From contig NZ_JAPDNT010000031.1 in the NCBI RefSeq assembly GCF_025989185.1, positions 1 through 50,126 on the forward strand: a DNA stretch of 50,126 nt. The letters run 5' to 3'. Position numbers and translations under genes: made by a program. The DNA comes from Limobrevibacterium gyesilva (GTDB lineage: Bacteria > Pseudomonadota > Alphaproteobacteria > Acetobacterales > Acetobacteraceae). The stretch's first letter is position 1, and the number at the start of each line of letters is the position of its first letter. Below, in pieces: positions 27,729 to 36,373 of this stretch. The notes under the pieces are model-generated. The model had not been told where the DNA came from. It made no database searches and saw nothing but the letters and a program-made list of their open reading frames with translations.

Positions 27729-28832
27729 ATGCCGCCTGCCGTCCCGAATTTCGCCCTGACCGCCGCCGCCGGCATCGCCTGCAGCGACGGCACCGGCGGC
27801 GCGAGCCTGACCGCGGCGCCATCCGGCCTCGCGGCGGGAACGCGGATCGCGGTCCCCGGCGGCACGGCCGCCGTCGAGGACCTGCGCCCCGGCGACGCCG
27901 TGGCGACGGCATCCGGCACCGCCCATGTGCTGCGCGCCACCCGCCACGCGTTCACCGCCGACGCCCTGGCGCTCCGGCCGGACGCGAGGCCGGTGCGCAT
28001 CGGCGCCGGCGCGCTCGCTGCGGGGGTGCCGGTGCGCGACCTGCTGCTGGCGCCGGCGCAATGGCTTGAACTGGACGGCATGGCGGCCCCCGCCGCAGCC
28101 CTGGTCAACGGCGCCAGCATCCGCCGCGACGCCGCCCCGGCCGATGTCGCCTATATCAGCCTGCGGCTGGACGCGCCCGGCGCCCTCCTGGCCGAGGCGG
28201 TCGCCTGCCCTGCCCTGCCCCGCCGGTCATCGCCCGCCGCCACCGCATCGCTGCGCCTGCTGCTGGAACGGCTTGCGGCGTTGTCCTACGGCCCGCTGCA
28301 AGGCCACCTCGAACAGGCGACCCATCACGGCGCCGCCGGCTGGGTGCTGGACGAACACCGCCCCACCACCCCGGTGGCGCTGGAGGCCGTGGCCGACGGC
28401 GTGGTGATCGCCCACCTGCTCGCCGACCAACGCCGCCCCGACCTGGAGATGGCCGGCCTGGGCGACGGGCGCTGCGGCTTCGCCGTCCGCTTCCCCCACC
28501 CGCTGCCTGCCGACCGCGGCCACATCCTGCAGATCCGCCGCACCGCCGACGGCGCCGACATGTCCGGCTCCCCCCTGCTGCTGCCGCCCGCCGGCGGCAC
28601 CGCCGAGGCCCTGCACGCCGCGCTGGACCGCCCGCCCGCCCCCGGCGACGCGGCGCGCGACGCCCTCGCCGCGTTCCTTGCGGAGCGCATCGACCGGCTG
28701 CTGCAGGCGCGGATCGAACGCCAGGGGGGCATTCCGATCAGTCTGCGAACCCCGCCTTGCGGAAGCCGTCGATCAGGTGCGCCCGGTCTTGCGGGCGAAG
28801 CTCACGCAGGTCGTTCAACGGCAGCGACATGA
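27729..28832 (+). CDS. Hint-domain protein 1 (degenerate, no catalytic Cys)
   Basis: A 367-residue protein with a Hedgehog/intein (Hint_2-like) domain at residues ~35-160: GLAAGTRIAVPGG, VEDLRPGDAVAT, RPVRIGAGALAAGVPVRDLLLAPAQWLEL (RDLLLAPAQ) and ALVNGASIRRDA. The Cys that normally stands before the xxxGTRI motif is replaced (SGLAAGTRI), so self-splicing or cleavage chemistry is unlikely. A C-terminal domain (WVLDEHRPTTPVALEAVADG, AGLGDGRCGFAVRFP) is shared with the second Hint gene at 41250. The paralog ends at IDRLRAARR, whereas this frame runs ~35 residues further (GGIPISLRTPPCG...). It overlaps the converging cyclase gene by 95 bases, which suggests loss of the original stop. No ribosome site is obvious at ATG 27729. 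Confidence 0.75.
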   Translation: MPPAVPNFALTAAAGIACSDGTGGASLTAAPSGLAAGTRIAVPGGTAAVEDLRPGDAVATASGTAHVLRATRHAFTADALALRPDARPVRIGAGALAAGVPVRDLLLAPAQWLELDGMAAPAAALVNGASIRRDAAPADVAYISLRLDAPGALLAEAVACPALPRRSSPAATASLRLLLERLAALSYGPLQGHLEQATHHGAAGWVLDEHRPTTPVALEAVADGVVIAHLLADQRRPDLEMAGLGDGRCGFAVRFPHPLPADRGHILQIRRTADGADMSGSPLLLPPAGGTAEALHAALDRPPAPGDAARDALAAFLAERIDRLLQARIERQGGIPISLRTPPCGSRRSGAPGLAGEAHAGRSTAAT

Positions 28833-30537
28833 GCGACAGGAAGGGTTCCCCGAACCGCGCCAGCGCGTCCGTCATCACTGCGCGGGCCTCATCGACCTTG
28901 CCGACCTGTCCCAGGGCTGCGATCAGCGTGTTGTAGGGTTGGCGGAAATTGGGAAACGACTGGCGCAGCTGGTGCGCGACCGCGATCGCCGCCTCGTACT
29001 CCTCGCTCCAGTAGCGGGCCCGCGCCGTGAAGTGCAGCCATAACGGCGTGAGCGGATCGAACGGACTCAACCGCATCGCCGTCTGCAATGGTTCGATCGC
29101 ATCGCGCGGGAAGCCGCCCCAGAGGCGCGCGCCGCCGAGCGCGCCATGGGCCGCGGCCGAGCCGGGATCCAGGCTGACGGCGATTTCCGCCTTGGCCAGG
29201 CCCTCGGCATGGCGCCCCGAAATCCACAACGCACGCGCCAGCGCCGCATGGCCGGTCGCGTCCGCCGCGTCGATCGTCACCGCATGCACGGCGTGATCGA
29301 GGGCCAGCGGAATATTCACCGCGCGGCGTTCGGGGCGGAACAGCGTGATCTCGTTCAGATAGGTGACGGCGAGTGCCGCCGCCGCCGGCGCGAATTGCGG
29401 GTCGAGCTCGATCGCGCGTTGGAAGAAGCTGCGGGCCTTCTCGTTCTCGGCGACCGCGAACTTGGCGAAATGCCACATCCCGCGGTGGTAGCTTTCCCAC
29501 GCGTCGAGACTGTCGGGCGGCTTGCGTACTGCGCGCTTCTGTTCGCTGCGCTCCAGCGCAGGCTGAATCGCGACGGACACGCTGGCCGTGATCTCGTCCT
29601 GGACCGCGAAAATATCGGCGAGGTCCCGGTCGTACCGCTCGGCCCACAGATGTCCGCCGGTTTCGGCCTCGACAAGCTGCGCGGTCACCCGCACCCGGTT
29701 GCCGGCCTTGCGCACGCTGCCCTCCAGAACGTAGCGCACCCCGAGCCCACGGCCGATCTCGTCGAGCGCGGCCTGCCTGCCCTTGTAGGTGAAGCTCGAG
29801 TTGCGGGCGATGACGAAGAGAGAGCGCGATTTCGACAGGGCCGTGATGATGTCTTCGGCGATTCCGTCGGCAAAGTACTCCTGTTCCGGATCGCCGCTCA
29901 TGTTCGTGAACGCCAGGACCGCGATCGACGGCTTCTCCGGCAGCGGAAGAGCGGGCAAGGCGGGTGCGGCCGCACGCTTGTCGAGAAGGGCGCGGTAGAA
30001 GCGGACCGGCCGGGCGATGTTCTTGACCTGCTGTTCGCCCATGTCCTCGAACGCGATGTCGACCCGGTCGCGCACCTGATCGTAGGCGCCGGCGCTGAGG
30101 CAGAGGCCGCCTGCCTCGGCCAGGGCTTCCAGCCGCGCGGCGATGTTGACGCCGTCGCCGAAGATGTCGTCGCCGTCGAGGATGACGTCGCCGAGATTGA
30201 TGCCCATGCGGAACGCGATGCGCTGATCCGCGGGCAGGTTGCTGTTGCGGGCGGCCATGTCCCGCTGCACGTGGATCGCGCAGCGCACCGCGTCGACGAC
30301 GCTTTGAAACTCGACCAGCAGCCCGTCGCCGGTCGTCTTGACGATACGGCCGCGGTGCTCGGCGATCTTGCTGTCGACCAGTTCGTGCCGATGCGCCTTC
30401 AGGCGCTCCAGCGTGCCTTCCTCGTCGGCGCCCATGAGCCGCGAATACCCCGCCACGTCTGCGGCGAGGACGGCGGCGAGGCGACGGAGGGCGGGCATGG
30501 CGCGGCGGACTCTCTTCTCCTTAAAAGCATAATCCAT
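28738..30537 (-). CDS. Class III adenylate cyclase fused to TolB-like and TPR domains
   Basis: A 599-residue cytosolic signalling protein. Residues 15-185 form a class III cyclase: metal Asp residues in LAADVAGYS (D27) and TTGDGLLVEF (D71), the purine-specifying Lys in VKTTGDG (K67), and VNIAARLE with N131 and R135. All catalytic positions are present, so cAMP synthesis is expected. Residues ~200-330 are a TolB-like domain (PSIAVLAFTNMSGDPEQEYF...VLEGSVRK...HLWAERYDRDLADIF). Residues ~355-580 contain TPR-like repeats. The ATG at 30537 has GAAGGG about 6 bases upstream. Its TolB/TPR half is closely related to the winged-helix protein at 31559; an MddA-like gene stands between. The trigger is unknown. 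It overlaps the Hint gene at its 3' end. Confidence 0.92.
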   Translation of the reverse strand: MDYAFKEKRVRRAMPALRRLAAVLAADVAGYSRLMGADEEGTLERLKAHRHELVDSKIAEHRGRIVKTTGDGLLVEFQSVVDAVRCAIHVQRDMAARNSNLPADQRIAFRMGINLGDVILDGDDIFGDGVNIAARLEALAEAGGLCLSAGAYDQVRDRVDIAFEDMGEQQVKNIARPVRFYRALLDKRAAAPALPALPLPEKPSIAVLAFTNMSGDPEQEYFADGIAEDIITALSKSRSLFVIARNSSFTYKGRQAALDEIGRGLGVRYVLEGSVRKAGNRVRVTAQLVEAETGGHLWAERYDRDLADIFAVQDEITASVSVAIQPALERSEQKRAVRKPPDSLDAWESYHRGMWHFAKFAVAENEKARSFFQRAIELDPQFAPAAAALAVTYLNEITLFRPERRAVNIPLALDHAVHAVTIDAADATGHAALARALWISGRHAEGLAKAEIAVSLDPGSAAAHGALGGARLWGGFPRDAIEPLQTAMRLSPFDPLTPLWLHFTARARYWSEEYEAAIAVAHQLRQSFPNFRQPYNTLIAALGQVGKVDEARAVMTDALARFGEPFLSLMSLPLNDLRELRPQDRAHLIDGFRKAGFAD

Positions 30538-30583
30538 TGCGAACCCTTCTGCCAACATTGCCATACGCGCCGGCAAACGAAGC

Positions 30584-30612
30584 GGCGGCGCCGGCACGGC
30601 GCCGGCGCCGCC
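30584..30612 (-). terminator. GC-rich hairpin between mddA-like gene and cyclase gene
   Basis: An 11-bp stem (GGCGGCGCCGG with CCGGCGCCGCC) around a 7-base loop, 26 bases after the methyltransferase stop on the minus strand. It either ends that transcript or folds in the cyclase leader. Confidence 0.5.
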
Positions 30613-30637
30613 ATCCGATTGCGCCCGGACCGATCGA

Positions 30638-31369
30638 TCAGGCCGACTTGCGCCAAGGCACCAGCATCGACACGCGGTTCTTGTAGCGGCGGTAGTCGTC
30701 GCCGAAGAGAGCGACCAGGTCGCGCTCCTCCAACAGGATGCCGACGACGATGTATGCCGTGGTCACCGCCGCGAACAGGAGACGTCCGGCCGTCATCGTT
30801 GGTGCCGCCCAGAACGCAATGATGAAACCGAGATAGAGCGGGTGCCGCACAAACCGGTAGTACAGCGGTGTCCGGAAGCGCGGTGCGGGCATCGCGCGGC
30901 CGGCGAGATTGCTTGCCACCTGGTGCAATCCGAAGAGTTCAAAATGGTTGATCAGGAACGTGCTGGTCAACACGATCAGCCAGCCGGCGAATGACAAGCC
31001 CGTGACCGCCATGGCGATGTGCGGATCGGCGACCTGCCACACCAGCGCCGGCATCGGGCGCCATTGCCAGAACAGGAGGACCAGCGCCAGGCTCGAAAAC
31101 AGCACGTAGGTGCTGCGCTCGACCGAGGCCGGGACGAATTGCGTCCACCATTGCTTGAACGGCTTGCGCGCCATCACGCTGTGCTGAACGGCGAAGACGG
31201 ACATCAGCAGAAGGTTCGCGATGCACGCCTGCGCCATGGGCACGACCGTTCCGGTGTCGATGGTCTTTGGCACCCCGAGCCCGGAGACGAAGCCGATGGC
31301 GTACAGGAAGGTTGCGAAGAACACGGCGTAGGATGCCAGTCCGTAGAGGAACGCGATGAACCTGCCCAT
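30638..31369 (-). CDS. mddA: Methanethiol S-methyltransferase-like membrane protein (MddA/NnrU family)
   Basis: A 243-residue integral membrane protein with five to six helices. Motifs of the MddA branch of the NnrU/isoprenylcysteine methyltransferase superfamily are QHSVMARKPFKQWWTQFVP, a long hydrophobic TM, FELFGLHQV, and the SAM-binding YRFVRHPLYLGFIIAFWAAP followed by LLEERDLVALFGDDYRRY. MddA methylates methanethiol to dimethyl sulfide using S-adenosylmethionine. The ATG at 31369 is chosen (CACAGGAAAA upstream) over an upstream in-frame start. It is divergent from the winged-helix gene and precedes the cyclase gene. The symbol is by family resemblance; other thiol substrates cannot be excluded. 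Confidence 0.8.
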   Translation of the reverse strand: MGRFIAFLYGLASYAVFFATFLYAIGFVSGLGVPKTIDTGTVVPMAQACIANLLLMSVFAVQHSVMARKPFKQWWTQFVPASVERSTYVLFSSLALVLLFWQWRPMPALVWQVADPHIAMAVTGLSFAGWLIVLTSTFLINHFELFGLHQVASNLAGRAMPAPRFRTPLYYRFVRHPLYLGFIIAFWAAPTMTAGRLLFAAVTTAYIVVGILLEERDLVALFGDDYRRYKNRVSMLVPWRKSA

Positions 31370-31454
31370 GGGATTTTCCTGTGTTCCAGGCGTTGCTGTT
31401 GCCGGTTTGCCGCCGCGTGGCCGTTCGGATAGCAATCGGGATCTGCGCAGGATG

Positions 31455-31470
31455 CCGGGCGCGCGCCCGG
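31455..31470. repeat. 16-bp perfect palindrome in divergent promoter region
   Basis: CCGGGCGCGCGCCCGG is fully self-complementary. It lies in the divergent gap between the mddA-like and winged-helix genes, 15 bases before the direct repeats. Confidence 0.6.
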
Positions 31471-31485
31471 AAGACTTTGCCCGGA

Positions 31486-31526
31486 GCTTGATTATCCCTT
31501 GAGAAGGGCTTGATTATTCCCTGAGA
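31486..31526 (+). promoter_or_regulatory. Direct repeats (22-bp period) before winged-helix gene
   Basis: GCTTGATTATCCCTTGAGA (31486-31504) and GCTTGATTATTCCCTGAGA (31508-31526) match at 17 of 19 positions with a spacing of two helical turns. OmpR-type winged helices typically bind such tandem sites. The downstream gene encodes one, starting 32 bases later. Confidence 0.55.
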
Positions 31527-31558
31527 GCGGCTTCGCGGTCCGGCTCTGGGGTGCCGAC

Positions 31559-33118
31559 GTGCAATTTCTCTTTACCGATCACACGCTTGATACCGACCGG
31601 CGGGAGCTGCGCCGCGGCTGCGAGCCCGTTGCCGTCGAGCCGCAGGTGTTCGACCTGCTGGTCTACCTGGCGCAGAACCGCGATCGCGTCGTCAGCAAGG
31701 ACGATCTCATCGCATCCGTCTGGGGCGGCCGGATCGTGTCGGATTCGACGCTGTCCAGCCGCATCAGCGCCGCGCGCAAGGCGGTCGGCGACAGCGGCGA
31801 GGACCAGAAGCTGATCCGCACCATCCCGCGCAAGGGCCTGCGCTTCGTCGGCGCCGTGTGCACGCGGCCGAACGGCGGCAGAACTGCGCCGGACGCTCGC
31901 CACGCGCAGCCGCGCCCGGCCCTGCCGCTGCCCGACCGGCCGGCCATCGCCGTGCTTCCCTTCACCAACATGAGCGGCGATCCGGAGCAGGAGTATTTCT
32001 CCGACGGCATCAGCGAAGACATCATCACCGCGCTGTCCAAGCTGCGCTGGTTCCTGGTGATCGCGCGCAACTCCTCGTTCATCTACAAGGGCAAGGCCGT
32101 CCATATCAGGCAGGTCGCCGAGGCGCTCGGCGTCGGCTACGTGGTCGAGGGCAGCGTGCGCAAGGGCGGCGAGCGCGTGCGCATCACCGCACAGCTCAAC
32201 GACGCCGCCACCGGCAGCCACATCTGGGCGGAGCGCTACGACCGCGACCTCGCCGACGTGTTCGCGGTGCAGGACGAGATCACCGAGGCCATCGTCGCCG
32301 CGATCGAGCCGCAGCTTTACGCCGCGGAGAATTTTCGCGCCCAGCGCAAGCCGCCGAACAGCATGGGCGCGTGGGACCTGGTGATGCGGGCGCTGTCGCA
32401 TTACTGGCGGGTGACGCGGCAGGACAATGTGGTCGCGCAGGCGCTGCTGGAGAAGGCGACGGCCATCGATCCGAACTACGGCCAGGCGCTCGGCATGCTT
32501 GCCACCAGCTACACGTTCAGCGCCCACATGGGCTGGGCGGACATGGCGACGGCGGCGCCGATCGCCGAACGCGCGGCGCTGGCGGCGATCCTGGCCGACA
32601 GCGAGGACCCCTGGGCGCACCACGCGCTGGGCTGCGTCTATCTGTTCGAGCGGCGCTTCGACGACTCGCTGGCGGAGTTCGAGCTGGCGCTGCGGCTCAA
32701 TCCGAACTTCTCGCTGGCCCAGGGCTATTACGGCCTGGCGCTGGCCTATTGCGGGCGCTGGGAAGAAGGCAGCGTGGCCGCGCGCCGTGCGCTGCGGCTG
32801 AGCCCGCGCGATCCGTTCACGGCGCTCTATTACGGCATTGCCGCCTTCGCCCAGTTCGTTGGCCGCAACTACGACGAGGCGATGCGCCTTGCGCGCGAGG
32901 GCATCCGGCAACGCGGCGATTTCGTCGGCGCCCACCGGGTGCTGACCGCCGCGGCGGGCATGGCCGGGCAGGACGACGTCGCCAAGGCCGCATTGCAGGA
33001 GCTTCGCCGCGTGCAGCCCAACATTTCGCTCGCCTGGATCGCAAGCCAGATGCCGATCAAGCAGGAGGCCGACCGGGAGCACTATCTGGAGGCTTTCCGC
33101 CGCGCGGGCCTGGACTAG
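31559..33118 (+). CDS. OmpR-type winged-helix / TolB-like / TPR regulator
   Basis: A 519-residue predicted cytosolic transcription factor of the CadC-like soluble class. Residues 1-100 form a winged helix (PQVFDLLVYLAQNRDRVVSK, DSTLSSRISAARKAVGD, LIRTIPRKGLRFVG). Residues ~120-250 are a TolB-like domain (AIAVLPFTNMSGDPEQEYF, VVEGSVRKGG, HIWAERYDRDLADVFAVQDE). Residues ~280-515 carry TPR-like helices. No membrane segment is seen. The GTG at 31559 starts the domain naturally; the ribosome site is weak. Direct repeats upstream suggest autoregulation. The TolB/TPR half is plainly homologous to the cyclase protein at 28738. The TAG stop lies within a palindrome. Confidence 0.9.
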   Translation: MQFLFTDHTLDTDRRELRRGCEPVAVEPQVFDLLVYLAQNRDRVVSKDDLIASVWGGRIVSDSTLSSRISAARKAVGDSGEDQKLIRTIPRKGLRFVGAVCTRPNGGRTAPDARHAQPRPALPLPDRPAIAVLPFTNMSGDPEQEYFSDGISEDIITALSKLRWFLVIARNSSFIYKGKAVHIRQVAEALGVGYVVEGSVRKGGERVRITAQLNDAATGSHIWAERYDRDLADVFAVQDEITEAIVAAIEPQLYAAENFRAQRKPPNSMGAWDLVMRALSHYWRVTRQDNVVAQALLEKATAIDPNYGQALGMLATSYTFSAHMGWADMATAAPIAERAALAAILADSEDPWAHHALGCVYLFERRFDDSLAEFELALRLNPNFSLAQGYYGLALAYCGRWEEGSVAARRALRLSPRDPFTALYYGIAAFAQFVGRNYDEAMRLAREGIRQRGDFVGAHRVLTAAAGMAGQDDVAKAALQELRRVQPNISLAWIASQMPIKQEADREHYLEAFRRAGLD

Positions 33119-33149
33119 AGCATGTTCGTCGCAGACGAACATGCTCTAG
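33115..33149. repeat. 16-bp-arm palindrome at the winged-helix gene stop
   Basis: CTAGAGCATGTTCGTC, loop GCA, and its exact reverse complement. The stop codon TAG of the upstream gene is the second to fourth base of the element. The ends (CTAGAGCA) are shared with the neighbouring element and the one near 46594. Confidence 0.9.
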
Positions 33150-33161
33150 CGCATATCTCGC

Positions 33162-33221
33162 GAGCAATTTCATCGGCATGGAATCGCTGCGCGATTCCAT
33201 CTGCGCCGATATTGCTCTAGC
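33162..33221. repeat. Nested palindromic element
   Basis: An inner perfect hairpin ATGGAATCGC-TGC-GCGATTCCAT (33178-33200) lies within an outer imperfect stem GAGCAAT...ATTGCTC (33162-33168 with 33211-33217), ending in TCTAG. A degenerate copy stands at 46594-46635. Confidence 0.85.
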
Positions 33222-33319
33222 CTTCACCTCATACCGGGAGTCGAACGCAACGTGCGTCGCGTGGCGACGGAGTGCGCGGCAGCGGTGGCGAATGCGCGGG
33301 CCTCTCACGCCACCCGCCT

Positions 33320-35845
33320 CTATTTGGCGTCTTGCGCACTTGCCGCCGCGTCCATCAGCTTTTTCCGATCTTCTGGTGTCAGCCTCGGGGGATCGAGCGT
33401 GATGGTCAGCTTGTCGATCGTGCCGGTGAACCTGAACGGCACCTGGTAGTCCCCGTCATCCACTGGCGTGCCGGTATCCGCGCCGACGTCGAACGTCTCG
33501 TCGATCGGCAGAAGCAGCGGGATCGTGCGCTCCAGCGTCTGGCGGGCCACCTCCTTGCCGTCCACGCGAAACACGCCGGTGCCGCCACGGCCGATGCCGC
33601 TGATGTCGTTGAAGGCAAGGGTCGCAAAGCCAAGCCCGTCATATTTGAAGTCGTACTCCAGCATATGCTTGCCCGGCGACAGCGCGTCCGGCCCTTCCCA
33701 ACGCACCCGCTTCAGGTCGAGCAGGTTCCACAGGAACACCGGCTTGCCCTTCAGCAGGTAGAGGCCGTAGCCACCGAACCGTCCGCCGTCGGTGACGATC
33801 ATGCCCTCGGCACCGCCCGGCGGCACGTCGATCTCCGCCGTGATGGTGTAGGAGGTGTTCAGCAGACTCGGTGCGGCGCCAGTGGGGATGCCGGTGACCG
33901 TCTCGCCCGAATAGGTGAACACGTCCCTTCCGGCCGCCAGCCTCGGGCGCGGCGCCACCAGCCGCGTCGCGACCGACGCGTCGAGCGGCAGCACCTGGTG
34001 CTTCGCGAACTCGGCGAACATCAGGTCGGTCATTGCCCGCATCCTGGCCGGATTCTGGGCGGCCACATCGGTGTACTGCGTCCAGTCATGCCGCACGTCG
34101 TACAGTTCGAACCTGAAGGCACTGGCCGGGTTCTCGATCGCCTTGCCGACCAGCTCCCATGGCGCGCGAGTGGGAACCGCGCTCAGCATCCATCCGTCGT
34201 CATACAGCCCCTGCACGCCCAACATCTCAAAGTATTGGGTGGGATGGTTCGTGGCTGCGTCGGCGTTGGCCTTGTCGAAAGTATAGGCCAGGCTCACGCC
34301 CTCGATCGGCTTCTGCGCGATGCCGTCCACCATCACCGGCGCGGGGATGCCGGTGACCTCCAGCAGCGTCGGCACGATGTCGATCACATGGTGGAACTGC
34401 CAGCGGATGCCGCCCTTGTCTGTGATGCGCGCGGGCCAGGAGATCGCCATGCCCTGGCGCGTGCCGCCGAAGAACGACGCGATCTGCTTCGTCCACTTGT
34501 ACGGCGTGTCGAACGCCCAGGCCCACGGCACCGCAAAGTGGTTGTAGGTCTGGTTGGTGCCCCAGGCGTCGTACCACTTCATCTGCTCGGCCACCGGCAG
34601 ATCGATGCCGTTGAACGCAAGATTTTCGCTCGGCGTGCCGTTCGGCGTGCCCTCCGCCGAGGCGCCGTTGTCGCCGCTGATGTAGATGATCAGCGTGTTG
34701 TCGAGCTTGCCCAGGTCCTGCACGGCCTGGACCACGCGGCCGATCTCATGGTCGGTGTAGGCCAGGTAGGCCCCATAGACGTCCGCCTGGCGGATGAAGA
34801 GCTTCTTCTCGTCGTCGTTCAGCGTGTCCCACCTCTTCAGCAAAGCGTCCGGCCAGGGCGTGAGCCTGGCGTCCGCCGGGATCACCCCCAGCCGCTTCTG
34901 GTTGGCGAAGATCTCGTCGCGCAGCGCGTTCCACCCCTTGTCGAAGAGGTGCATGTCGCTGATCCTCTTGATCCATTCCGGCGTCGCGTGGTGCGGCGCG
35001 TGGGTGCCCCCGGGCACGTAGTACAGGAAGAACGGCATCGTCGGATCGATGTCGTTGAGCTGGTTCATCCAGTGGATGGCCTCGTCGGCCATGGCGGTGA
35101 TCAGGTTCCACTCGGGATGCCCGATATACGGGTAGATGGCCGTGGTGTTGCGGAACAGGTTCGGGGTCCACTGGCTGGTGTCGCCGCCGATGAACCCGTA
35201 GAAATACTCGAAGCCCATGCCGATCGGCCACTGGTCGAACGGCCCGGCCTGGCTCGCCTGGTAGGTCGGCGTGTTATGCTCCTTGCCGAACCAGGAGGTG
35301 CGGTAGCCGTTCTCCAGCAGGATCCGGCCGATCGTCGCGCTGTCCCTCTCGATGACGCTGTTGTAGCCGGGGAACCCGGTCGATTGCTCGGAGACGACGC
35401 CGAAGCCCACCGAGTGGTGGTTGCGGCCGGTGATCAGCGCCGCCCGGGTCGGTGAGCAAAGCGCGGTCGAGTGGAAGTTGGTGTAGCGCAGCCCGTCATT
35501 GGCGATGCGGTCGAGCGTGGGCGTCGGGATCACGCCGCCGAAGGTGGACGGCGCCCCGAAACCGACGTCGTCGGTCATGATCAGCAGGATGTTGGGCGCA
35601 CCTTTCGGCGGCACCACGCGCATCGGCCACGCCGGTTTGGACTGGTCGGCGTTCAGCCCGATCTGGCCCCGGAACGGCTGCGCCGGCGGCGGCAGATAGC
35701 GGCCGTCGATCGTCGTCGTCGCCTCGGGCGAGCCCGGCACACCGGTGGTCTGCTGCGCGACCGCCGGCTTGTCGATCACGGCAACGAGGCCGGCGATGGC
35801 AAGGACGAATCCGGCGAGCGCAGGCGTGATCCGATAACCTGGCAT
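33320..35845 (-). CDS. Periplasmic arylsulfatase
   Basis: An 841-residue type I sulfatase with an N-terminal signal peptide (cleavage after AVA, residue 30). The formylglycine motif is CSPTRAALITG (C130), matching C-x-P-x-R. Calcium ligands are in LLIMTDDVGFG (D92, D93), and other family segments are GKEHNTPTYQ, ISGDNGASAEGTPNG and HHVIDIVPTLLEVTG. The C-terminal ~230 residues form an extra beta-rich domain (EIDVPPGGAEGMIVTDGG, FRVDGKEVARQTL) seen in long bacterial arylsulfatases of the AtsA type. It hydrolyses sulfate esters to release sulfate, after Cys-to-formylglycine maturation by an enzyme not present here. The ATG at 35845 has GGAGG four bases upstream. Confidence 0.94.
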   Translation of the reverse strand: MPGYRITPALAGFVLAIAGLVAVIDKPAVAQQTTGVPGSPEATTTIDGRYLPPPAQPFRGQIGLNADQSKPAWPMRVVPPKGAPNILLIMTDDVGFGAPSTFGGVIPTPTLDRIANDGLRYTNFHSTALCSPTRAALITGRNHHSVGFGVVSEQSTGFPGYNSVIERDSATIGRILLENGYRTSWFGKEHNTPTYQASQAGPFDQWPIGMGFEYFYGFIGGDTSQWTPNLFRNTTAIYPYIGHPEWNLITAMADEAIHWMNQLNDIDPTMPFFLYYVPGGTHAPHHATPEWIKRISDMHLFDKGWNALRDEIFANQKRLGVIPADARLTPWPDALLKRWDTLNDDEKKLFIRQADVYGAYLAYTDHEIGRVVQAVQDLGKLDNTLIIYISGDNGASAEGTPNGTPSENLAFNGIDLPVAEQMKWYDAWGTNQTYNHFAVPWAWAFDTPYKWTKQIASFFGGTRQGMAISWPARITDKGGIRWQFHHVIDIVPTLLEVTGIPAPVMVDGIAQKPIEGVSLAYTFDKANADAATNHPTQYFEMLGVQGLYDDGWMLSAVPTRAPWELVGKAIENPASAFRFELYDVRHDWTQYTDVAAQNPARMRAMTDLMFAEFAKHQVLPLDASVATRLVAPRPRLAAGRDVFTYSGETVTGIPTGAAPSLLNTSYTITAEIDVPPGGAEGMIVTDGGRFGGYGLYLLKGKPVFLWNLLDLKRVRWEGPDALSPGKHMLEYDFKYDGLGFATLAFNDISGIGRGGTGVFRVDGKEVARQTLERTIPLLLPIDETFDVGADTGTPVDDGDYQVPFRFTGTIDKLTITLDPPRLTPEDRKKLMDAAASAQDAK

Positions 35846-36373
35846 GGTGCCTCCGCTTCAACGGTTGGCCGACAGGCGCGTGCATGTCGATCGAAGCTGT
35901 ACGGGACAGGCTGTTCGGAACGCATGAAACCGGGATGGGACAGCAGCGGTTGCGCGACCCGTTTCCGGTCAAGGGGCGAGAATCTGAAGCTGCGAAGTGC
36001 CACGATACCATCGGCACATCTCAAATATGCGTAATTCATGAATTGCGCAGGAAAAGTTAGCCGGCGGCGTTCGGCCGCCCATCTGTTCTGGCGCCGCAAT
36101 TACAAGTACGCGCTTTTTCAGCGCCTGTTCTTTTGGTCGGGCCGGAATACCCCGCAGGCACCACGGTCAACGGCGTCGCCATCCGCCGCGACGCCACCCC
36201 GGCCGAAGCGGTCACCTGCCCGTCGCCGCCGCAACGACCCGGTTGAAGCCCAGCTCGGCCAGGTCCAGGCTGCTCGCGCTACGACCCCATGACATTGCGC
36301 CGGGTCGGCGGCGCCGTCCGGAGGCGGCCGTTTGCTGACCCACGCGTCCCCAACAGCTCGACCGTCCTGCCGC
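35846..36373. other. Intergenic region with a Hint-gene remnant
   Basis: 528 bases between the arylsulfatase start and the end of the oxidoreductase gene, both on the minus strand. Bases 35990-36130 are AT-rich and probably hold the arylsulfatase promoter. Bases 36142-36246 contain a decayed Hint fragment (separate entry). The rest (36250-36370) is GC-rich and without recognisable content. Confidence 0.5.
36142..36246 (+). pseudogene. Remnant of a third Hint-domain gene
   Basis: Read from 36142, the plus strand gives PEYPAGTTVNGVAIRRDATP followed by AEAVTCPSPPQRPG and a TGA at 36244. The intact Hint gene at 27729 has VNGASIRRDAAPA and, seventeen residues later, AEAVACPALPRR. The remnant therefore matches both pieces with an internal deletion between them. 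No more of the gene is recognisable on either side. Confidence 0.5.

Noticed and set aside
27729-28200. Intein or Hedgehog-type self-splicing in the Hint proteins
   Set aside because: The nucleophilic Cys is missing and there is no host-protein extein around the domain.
36038-36292. Short plus-strand ORF covering the Hint remnant
   Set aside because: It is in a different frame from the recognisable Hint peptide and has no coding character.
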